This document shows, one piece after another, positions 5,835-10,733 of a DNA stretch of 10,733 nucleotides. The stretch is from NCBI GenBank assembly GCA_900319835.1, contig ONPY01000012.1:38937-49669 (forward strand). The letters are read 5' to 3'. A program made the position numbers and the translations under genes. Numbering within the stretch: the stretch's first letter is position 1; every line of letters starts with the position of its first letter. The notes under the pieces were generated by a model. It made no database searches. It was not told the DNA's origin and saw only the letters and a program-made list of their open reading frames with translations. This DNA comes from an uncultured Eubacteriales bacterium. Lineage in GTDB: Bacteria; Bacillota_A; Clostridia; Oscillospirales; Oscillospiraceae.

Positions 5835-7982
5835 CTATGACTCGCGCTCCAGCTTCGCCTTGAAGGAGATGGCCCGGGGCGTGGGCATGGAATCAAACTT
5901 CACCAGATGGGCGCCCTTGGCCAGATCGACCTCGATCACGGTGCCGGGGCCCATAACCTGGTGGCGCACCCGCTGGCCGGGCTGGAAAGGCGTGAAGGCC
6001 TCCCGGGGCATAGCGCGCTCGTTTGCGGCCACATAGCATCGGGCATCCGCAATCAGTTCCTCACGGGGTGGGGCGGTGTACTCCAGCAGCTCCGGGTCGA
6101 TGTCCAGCAGAAAGCGGGAGGGATAGCGCGGCGAGCCGTCCAGGTTCCGCCCCTCCGCCTCGGAGAGATAGAGACGCTTTTCTGCCCGCGTCACCGCCAC
6201 AAAGGCCAGGCGGCGCTCCTCCTCCATGGCGGGCAGCGTCGCGGTGCGCCGGGTGGGGAAGACCCCCTCGTTCATCTGGCAAAGAAAGACGTAGGGAAAC
6301 TCCAGGCCCTTGGCGGCGTGGACGGTCATGAGCTTGACCTTGTCGCCCGGCTCGGAGGCGTCGCTGTTGGTAAAGAGCCCCACATGGGACAGATAGTGCT
6401 CCAGCGTGGCCTCCTCTCCACAGCTCGTCTCATATTCAAAGACGGACTGCTTGAGCTCCGCCAGGTTGTCCAGCCGTTCCTGACTGCCCTCGGTGCGCAG
6501 CATCTCCTCGTAGCCGCTCCGGTCGAGGATATCGCTGAGCACCTCGGAGATGGGGCGCCCCTCGTAGGAGGCGGAAAAACGCTCCACCAGCGACACAAAG
6601 CGGGCGGCCTTGGTGCCCTTGAAAAGCTCGTCCTCCAGCGTGCGGCAGAGAGCCTCGTAGAGGGTGCAGGCGTTGGCTTCGGCGTAGCCCTGCAGAAAGC
6701 GCATGCGCCGCTGGCCCAGGTTGCGCTTCGGGGTGTTGGCCACACGCCGGAAGGACAGATCGTCCTTGTAGGCGATCATGCGCAGATAGCTCAGCGCGTC
6801 CTTGATCTCCATGCGGCTAAAAAACTGCACGCCGCTGTAGATGCAGTAGGGGAGCTTCCGCTTCTGGAAGACCTCCTCGATGGTCCTCGTCACATAGTGA
6901 GCCCGGTAGAGGACGGTCATATCCTTGTAGGCCACGCCCCGATCGTGGAGTTGAAGCATCTGAAAGGCGATCCACTCCGCCTCCTCTTCGGCGTTGCGGG
7001 CGTGGTGGCACAGGACGCTCTCGCCCGCGGGCAGGGTGGGGTCCAGCTCCTTTTGGATGCGGTATTTGTTCCGGCTGATGAGAGAGTTTGCCGCGGCCAG
7101 GATCTGCGGGGTGGAACGATAGTTTTCCATCATCAGAATGGTTTTGGTGCCGGGGTGCTGCCTGTCAAAATCCAGCAGGTATTTCACGTCCGCCCCGCGC
7201 CAGGTGTAGATGGTCTGGTCCGGGTCGCCCACGATAAAGAGATTTTTGTGGTAGCCGCAGAGGGCCTCCATCAGCTCATATTGGAGACCGTCAATATCCT
7301 GAAACTCATCGATCATGATGTACTCGAGCCGCTGCTGCCACTTGAGCCGGATGTCCGCGTGCTCTTTGAAAATATACAGGGTGAACTTGATGAGATCGTT
7401 GTAGTCCAGGCCAAAGCACTTTTTCTGCTGGTAGAGATAGCCGTAGAACAAAATGTCGTTCAGGGCGGAGGCTTGCAGGTATTTCTCGTGCAGCTCGGAA
7501 AGCGACATGCCGATGAGATCCAGGTAGTACTCCGGCTTCTTGAACAGCTTCTGGATTTCAAACATGTCCCGCGCATCGGCAAAGCTCATGTCCCGCAGAC
7601 TCAGTCCCCGCTCCTCGTAGATCAGGCGCAGCATGTCGTCGATGTCCGCATTGTCCAGCACCAGAAAGCTCCTGGGGTACTGAACGGCATGGCTGTCCTC
7701 CTGCAGGACCGAGACGCAGAAGCCGTGGAAGGTGTTGATGTAGCCGGTGTCGTTGTCGCCGGTGAGGTTGTGGATGCGCTGGCGCATCTCGTTTGCCGCC
7801 TTGTTGGTGAAGGTGACGCAGAGGATGTTGCCCGGGAGGATGCCGAGCTCGTTGACCAGGTAGGCAAAGCGGTTTGTCAGCGCCCGCGTTTTGCCGGAGC
7901 CAGCCCCCGCGATCACGCGCACGAAGCCCTCGGTTGTCATGACCGCCTCCCGCTGGGCGGCGTTGAGATCGGAAAACGCCAT
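5835..7982 (-). CDS. UvrD/PcrA-family superfamily 1 DNA helicase
   Basis: This 715-residue ATP-dependent 3'-5' DNA helicase of the UvrD/Rep/PcrA type is expected in repair and in clearing replication-transcription conflicts. Motifs run in the usual order: Q motif (LNAAQREAV, Gln10), Walker A AGAGSGKT (25-32, Lys31), Ia TFTNKAANEM (57-66), II IMIDEFQD (222-229), III GDPDQTIYTWRGA (252-264), V with VHAAKGLEFPYVF (about 554-566), VI RRLAFVAVTRAEKRLYL (590-606). The last 50 residues (GQRVRHQVMGPGTVIEVD onward) resemble the Tudor-like C-terminal domain with which PcrA contacts RNA polymerase. The ATG at 7982 is chosen because a perfect AGGAGGT (7989-7995) lies 6 nt upstream. An earlier in-frame ATG at 8069 lacks a ribosome site and sits almost at the predicted transcription start. 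No terminator follows, so read-through into psuK-psuG is possible. Confidence 0.95.
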   Translation of the reverse strand: MAFSDLNAAQREAVMTTEGFVRVIAGAGSGKTRALTNRFAYLVNELGILPGNILCVTFTNKAANEMRQRIHNLTGDNDTGYINTFHGFCVSVLQEDSHAVQYPRSFLVLDNADIDDMLRLIYEERGLSLRDMSFADARDMFEIQKLFKKPEYYLDLIGMSLSELHEKYLQASALNDILFYGYLYQQKKCFGLDYNDLIKFTLYIFKEHADIRLKWQQRLEYIMIDEFQDIDGLQYELMEALCGYHKNLFIVGDPDQTIYTWRGADVKYLLDFDRQHPGTKTILMMENYRSTPQILAAANSLISRNKYRIQKELDPTLPAGESVLCHHARNAEEEAEWIAFQMLQLHDRGVAYKDMTVLYRAHYVTRTIEEVFQKRKLPYCIYSGVQFFSRMEIKDALSYLRMIAYKDDLSFRRVANTPKRNLGQRRMRFLQGYAEANACTLYEALCRTLEDELFKGTKAARFVSLVERFSASYEGRPISEVLSDILDRSGYEEMLRTEGSQERLDNLAELKQSVFEYETSCGEEATLEHYLSHVGLFTNSDASEPGDKVKLMTVHAAKGLEFPYVFLCQMNEGVFPTRRTATLPAMEEERRLAFVAVTRAEKRLYLSEAEGRNLDGSPRYPSRFLLDIDPELLEYTAPPREELIADARCYVAANERAMPREAFTPFQPGQRVRHQVMGPGTVIEVDLAKGAHLVKFDSMPTPRAISFKAKLERES

Positions 7983-7988
7983 TGCGGC

Positions 7989-7995
7989 ACCTCCT
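7989..7995 (-). promoter_or_regulatory. Ribosome binding site that sets the helicase start
   Basis: AGGAGGT on the minus strand, 6 nt before the ATG at 7980-7982, is a perfect match to the 16S anti-Shine-Dalgarno complement. It fixes the helicase start at 7982 rather than the in-frame ATG 29 codons upstream. Confidence 0.9.
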
Positions 7996-8026
7996 GAAAC
8001 CATTGATAAAACCAGCATACACCGGC

Positions 8027-8050
8027 CCCTGTCCCATTGTCCGGACAGGG
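8027..8050. other. Hairpin and palindrome in the helicase mRNA leader
   Basis: CCCTGTCC (8027-8034) pairs with GGACAGGG (8043-8050) in an 8-bp stem. The overlapping segment TGTCCGGACA (8038-8047) is a perfect 10-bp DNA palindrome. Both fall within the roughly 90-nt helicase leader, about 22-45 nt after the predicted start. No T-run follows, so it is not a terminator. It does not match the usual Gram-positive LexA box (GAAC-N4-GTTC). Its role is unknown. Confidence 0.5.
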
Positions 8051-8078
8051 TGGGCACTTTTCCCGGCATGTCTCGTCT

Positions 8079-8107
8079 ATTATACCGGGTCTGCAGAAAA
8101 AAGAAAA
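8079..8107 (-). promoter_or_regulatory. Promoter for the helicase gene
   Basis: A perfect TATAAT (8079-8084, minus strand) lies about 97 bp upstream of the chosen start codon. The -35 position at 17-bp spacing reads TTTTCT (8102-8107), a poor match within a T-rich run that might act like an UP element. The promoter is divergent from that of the TrkA-C gene. Confidence 0.6.
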
Positions 8108-8117
8108 GCCCGTGTGC

Positions 8118-8146
8118 TTCCTTTTATACATTGGCTATGGTACAAT
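8118..8146 (+). promoter_or_regulatory. Extended -10 promoter for the TrkA-C membrane protein operon
   Basis: TACAAT (8141-8146) is preceded by TG at 8138-8139 with one intervening base, making an extended -10. The -35 position 17 bp upstream reads TTCCTT (8118-8123), which is weak, as is common when an extended -10 is present. The predicted start near 8153 gives a leader of about 50 nt. Confidence 0.7.
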
Positions 8147-8201
8147 TCAGACAGGGATAAAATCCGGGCGCATACACACACTGGAAAGGAGACCGGACGC
8201 T

Positions 8202-8915
8202 GTGAGCATCTTTGTGGCGCTGTCGCTGTTTTCATTTATCATTTTGCTCTACTGGGGCATGTCGGAGCTGTTTACCATCCTCTTCAGTTTCACCGGCCTG
8301 CCGGAGGAGAAGTCCCGCTTTCAGGTGATGAGCCTGCTGACCGGGTGCGGCTTTACCACCCGGGAGAGCGAGATCATCATCTCCTCCCGCGTGCGGCGGA
8401 GGCTGGCGCGTGCGACCATGCTCTTCGGTTATGTGTTCAACATCACCATTGTTTCGGCGTTTATCAACATCTTCCTCTCCTTGAAGCTGACACAGGTGGA
8501 GCATGTGTTCCAGGGCGTTTTCCTGCCGCTGATTGTGATCGTGCTGATGTTCATCTCCATCCGGGTGCCCTCGGTGCGCGCGAAGATGGACAAATGGATT
8601 GCGCGTCTTGCCGGCAGGGTCCTGCGGCAAAACCATGAAAACGCGGTGATGCTCATCGATTACATCGGGGAGGATTCCATTGCCCAGGTGCTGGTGCGGC
8701 ATGTGCCGGAGCCCCTGCAGGACGTGACTCTTGCCCAATCTGGCCTGCGGGCCAAGGAGAATCTGCTGGTAATGCTGCTGGAGCGGGGCGGCAAAAAGCC
8801 CGCGCCGCCGACGGCGGTGACGGTTTTCAATGACGGCGACAAGCTCACGGTCTTTGGAAATTACCGAACCATTTGTCGGGTGTTTGAGGCCAGGGAGTCT
8901 TTTGAAGAGTTTTAA
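8202..8915 (+). CDS. Membrane protein with C-terminal TrkA-C (RCK_C) domain
   Basis: This 237-residue protein has an N-terminal membrane part and a soluble TrkA-C-like domain. Hydrophobic segments lie near residues 3-28, 73-94 and 103-121. Between the first two is SLLTGCGFTTRESEIIISS (44-62), followed by a strongly basic RVRRRLAR. The C-terminal portion (about 155-231) has the alternating beta-rich pattern of RCK_C domains, which in Trk, Ktr and CpaA systems bind small ligands and gate ion transport. The start is GTG at 8202, preceded by AAAGGAG (8185-8191) at 10-nt spacing and an extended -10 promoter. The frame stays open 55 codons further upstream but would overlap the promoter. It is followed 18 bp later by an Ig-like-fold protein gene. 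A role in cation or osmotic homeostasis is inferred; ligand and partner are unknown. Confidence 0.82.
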   Translation: MSIFVALSLFSFIILLYWGMSELFTILFSFTGLPEEKSRFQVMSLLTGCGFTTRESEIIISSRVRRRLARATMLFGYVFNITIVSAFINIFLSLKLTQVEHVFQGVFLPLIVIVLMFISIRVPSVRAKMDKWIARLAGRVLRQNHENAVMLIDYIGEDSIAQVLVRHVPEPLQDVTLAQSGLRAKENLLVMLLERGGKKPAPPTAVTVFNDGDKLTVFGNYRTICRVFEARESFEEF

Positions 8916-8933
8916 CGATGGGAGGCGTTTTCC

Positions 8934-9374
8934 ATGAGAAAAATCTGGATAGCGGCGCTCACGGCGGTGCTGCTTTCCGTTTATGTGTGGCGAGGGAGTC
9001 TGCGCACCGCGCTTCCGGCGGAGGAGCAGACCCTGTGCCTTGCCGAACCGGCGCAGACGGAGAAGGACGGAATCCTCTTGCGGGCGGAAAAGCTGGAGGA
9101 CGGCGTGCTGACCGTCCGGCTGATCAACCACAGCGGCGACCGCTGGTATTATGGGGAGGGATTTGGCCTGTTCCGCCGCAACGCCCAGGAGGGTTGGGCT
9201 TCCGTACCCGATGAGCGCAGCTGGATCATGATTGCCCACGAGATGGAGGACGGAGACGAGGTGACGCTTGCGCTGGACCTGACGCCGCTGCCGTTGGAGA
9301 GCGGGACCTACAAGCTGGTCAAGGACGGCCTGGAACTGCCCTTCCGCCTGATCACCGGTTTGAAAAACGCATAA
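8934..9374 (+). CDS. Secreted or membrane-anchored protein with Ig-like fold
   Basis: This is a 146-residue protein with a short N-terminal hydrophobic segment (residues 4-19 after MRK), an uncleaved anchor or a signal peptide without a lipobox cysteine. The remainder resembles small bacterial immunoglobulin-like domains: LTVRLINHSGDRWYYGEGFGL, then WIMIAHEMEDGDEVTLALDL, then LESGTYKLVKDG near the end. That succession of beta strands, with a NHSG turn and an LESGTYKLVK strand, is typical of the Ig-like modules often found in clostridial lipoproteins. It has no visible enzymatic motif. GGGAGG (8920-8925) precedes the ATG by 8 nt, and the 18-bp gap from the TrkA-C gene, with a terminator after this gene, indicates a two-gene operon. 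It probably acts outside the membrane; its specific role is unknown. Confidence 0.78.
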   Translation: MRKIWIAALTAVLLSVYVWRGSLRTALPAEEQTLCLAEPAQTEKDGILLRAEKLEDGVLTVRLINHSGDRWYYGEGFGLFRRNAQEGWASVPDERSWIMIAHEMEDGDEVTLALDLTPLPLESGTYKLVKDGLELPFRLITGLKNA

Positions 9375-9382
9375 GAAGAAAA

Positions 9383-9411
9383 CCGCCGTGTCCCCAAACC
9401 GGACACGGCGG
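9383..9411. terminator. Bidirectional intrinsic terminator between the Ig-like and MATE genes
   Basis: A perfect 11-bp stem, CCGCCGTGTCC (9383-9393) with GGACACGGCGG (9401-9411), encloses CCAAACC. On the plus strand CG then TTTTG follows. On the minus strand the stem is followed directly by TTTTCTTCTTAT, so the signal is in fact stronger for the MATE gene. Confidence 0.92.
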
Positions 9412-9430
9412 CGTTTTGTGCGTATGGCGC

Positions 9431-10733
9431 TTAAATCTCGGATACCAGACTCCGCATGGCGTTCTTGCCGCGGTGTACATAGAGCAGCAGGGCGATGCAG
9501 CAGGTGATCCAGCCCGCGGGATAGCCCAGCGTGACGGCGAGCAGGCCGCCGCCCAGCCGGTAGGAGACAAAGAGGTAGATCTGGCGGAAGACCACATAGC
9601 AGCCGAGACAGATGATCATGGCAGCCCTGGTGTTGCCAGCGCCGCGCAGAGTGCCGAGATAGACCTGGTTGACGGAGAAGAGCAGATAGAACGGGGAGAT
9701 GACCCGGATGAACCAGGTGCCGAAGCGCAGCACCTCGGGCTCGTCGTTGAACAGAGCGGTCAGCTGCGGGGCAAAGAGCATCAGCGGGGCCAGCAGGAAG
9801 AGCATCAGCGCAAAACCCATAATGGTGCCGTAGCGGGTGGCGCTCTTGGCGCGCTTGAGATCGCCCGCGCCCAGGTTCTGGCCCACAAAGGTGGTGATGG
9901 CGATGGACAGCGACATCATCGGCAGCATGGCAAAGGCGTCGATCTTGGTATAGGCGGCCCAGCCGGCCATGCAGGCACTCTCAAAGCGATTGATATAACC
10001 CTGGACAAAGATGTTGGAAAAGGACGTGATGGCAAGCTGCAGCGAAGAGGGAATGCCCACGGTGCAGATTTTGCCGAGAATGCGCCCGTGCAGCCCCAGA
10101 TGTCCAAAGTCCACCCGGTAGTCGGCGGTGCTCCGGGAGAGCACGCCCATCACCAGGATCGCGGAGAGGCACTGGGAAATCACCGTGGCGATGGCGGCCC
10201 CGGCAATGCCCATGGAGAAGTACTTGACAAAGAGCACATCCAGGACGGTGTTGGTCAGAGCGGAGAAGATCAGAAAATACAGGGGCCTGGTGGAGTCGCC
10301 CACGGCGCGGAGGATGCCGGCTCCGATGTTGTAGAGCAGCACTCCGCTCACGCCCCAGAAATAGATGCGCAGATACTCCGCGGCGGCGGGCAGCACGTCA
10401 CTCGGCGTGTCCATCAGGCGCAGCAGCAGCGGCGTTGCAAGCACGCCCAGCGCGGTCAGCACCGCGCACATGATGATAGTCAGCGTTACTGTGGTCTGTA
10501 CGGCCAGCGGCAGCTTCTCACGGTCCCGGGCCCCGTAGTACTGGGAGATGACCACGCCCGCGCCGGAGGCCAGACCCACGAACAGGCCGATGAGCATGTT
10601 GACAATGGGCGTGGTGCAGCCCACCGCGGCCAGAGCCTCGTGTCCCACATAGTTGCCCACCACGATGGAATCGACCGTGTTGTACAGCTGCTGGAAAAGG
10701 TTGCCAATCAGAAGGGGGATGGAGAAGCGGATC
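9431..10733 (-). CDS. MATE family multidrug/sodium efflux transporter, N-terminus cut off by the window edge
   Basis: This polytopic membrane protein belongs to the MATE family, which exports drugs or other organic compounds in exchange for Na+ or H+. About 433 residues are visible. The frame runs off the right edge in a sequence reading IPLLIGNLFQQLYNTVDSIV, the typical first transmembrane helix, so only about 10-25 residues and the start are missing against a usual 440-460. Family hallmarks include VGNYVGHEALAAVG and GLASGAGVVISQYYGARD near the N-terminus, and FVGQNLGAGD at the start of the second half, the internal-duplication counterpart of the first. The C-terminus ends in a short basic tail (YVHRGKNAMRSLVSEI). 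A GTG inside the frame at 10663 is not the real start. Substrate cannot be read from the sequence. A strong terminator lies just downstream. Confidence 0.93.
   Translation of the reverse strand, partial: IRFSIPLLIGNLFQQLYNTVDSIVVGNYVGHEALAAVGCTTPIVNMLIGLFVGLASGAGVVISQYYGARDREKLPLAVQTTVTLTIIMCAVLTALGVLATPLLLRLMDTPSDVLPAAAEYLRIYFWGVSGVLLYNIGAGILRAVGDSTRPLYFLIFSALTNTVLDVLFVKYFSMGIAGAAIATVISQCLSAILVMGVLSRSTADYRVDFGHLGLHGRILGKICTVGIPSSLQLAITSFSNIFVQGYINRFESACMAGWAAYTKIDAFAMLPMMSLSIAITTFVGQNLGAGDLKRAKSATRYGTIMGFALMLFLLAPLMLFAPQLTALFNDEPEVLRFGTWFIRVISPFYLLFSVNQVYLGTLRGAGNTRAAMIICLGCYVVFRQIYLFVSYRLGGGLLAVTLGYPAGWITCCIALLLYVHRGKNAMRSLVSEI

Noticed and set aside
5820..5835. A terminator after the helicase gene
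   Set aside because: The GCGCA/TGCGC stem is only 5 bp and has no T-run; it abuts the psuK -35 box and is more plausibly a regulatory dyad or chance.
5907..7997. A 696-codon plus-strand open frame antisense to the helicase
   Set aside because: The minus strand holds all helicase motifs in order. The antisense product is a low-complexity Gly/Leu/Val/His-rich shadow without a ribosome site.
7983..8069. An upstream in-frame ATG adding 29 residues to the helicase
   Set aside because: The ATG at 8069 is only a few bases from the predicted transcription start and lacks a ribosome site; the ATG at 7982 has a perfect AGGAGGT.

Overview
The window is ordinary chromosomal DNA from a GC-rich bacterium. 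Gene content and style point to a Gram-positive anaerobe of class Clostridia, probably Oscillospiraceae/Ruminococcaceae-like: consensus sigma-A promoters, strong AGGAGG-type ribosome sites, a PcrA-type helicase with a C-terminal Tudor-like domain, a membrane-anchored TrkA-C protein and a clostridial-type MATE transporter. This placement is inferred from protein character, not from a marker gene. There is no rRNA, tRNA, CRISPR array, insertion sequence or phage gene. No stretch over 300 bases lacks a gene.

Layout from left to right. (1) 1-255: non-coding DNA with two exact 27-bp copies of a GC-rich repeat, then a strong promoter. (2) 256-705 (+): DUF1622 small membrane protein. (3) 812-1309 (+): zinc-ribbon Nudix hydrolase, ending at a shared terminator. 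(4) 1369-2946 (-): D-aminoacylase-type metal-dependent amidohydrolase. (5) 3112-3669 (+): SGNH/GDSL hydrolase, divergent from gene 4 with back-to-back promoters. (6) 3722-4633 and 4630-5742 (-): pseudouridine catabolic pair psuG and psuK, overlapping by ATGA and transcribed psuK first from a near-consensus promoter. (7) 5835-7982 (-): UvrD/PcrA-family helicase. (8) 8202-8915 and 8934-9374 (+): a membrane protein with a TrkA-C (RCK_C) domain, then a secreted or anchored Ig-like-fold protein. (9) 9431-10733 (-): MATE efflux transporter, cut by the right edge.

The clearest pathway is pseudouridine salvage. PsuK phosphorylates pseudouridine, and PsuG splits pseudouridine 5'-phosphate into uracil and ribose 5-phosphate. 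PsuK carries an N-terminal helix-turn-helix, and a small inverted repeat lies at the predicted transcription start of its own promoter. The other genes are single housekeeping or accessory units. Convergent pairs are separated by compact, apparently bidirectional terminators at 1313-1339, 3677-3700 and 9383-9411.

I found no convincing undescribed multi-gene system. The most interesting leads are: the TrkA-C membrane protein, whose N-terminal half has a G-F-T-T motif laid out like a Trk/Ktr potassium pore loop; the self-contained HTH-kinase plus dyad at psuK; and the repeat pair at the left edge. Very long antisense open frames over genes 4, 6 and 7 are codon-bias shadows.
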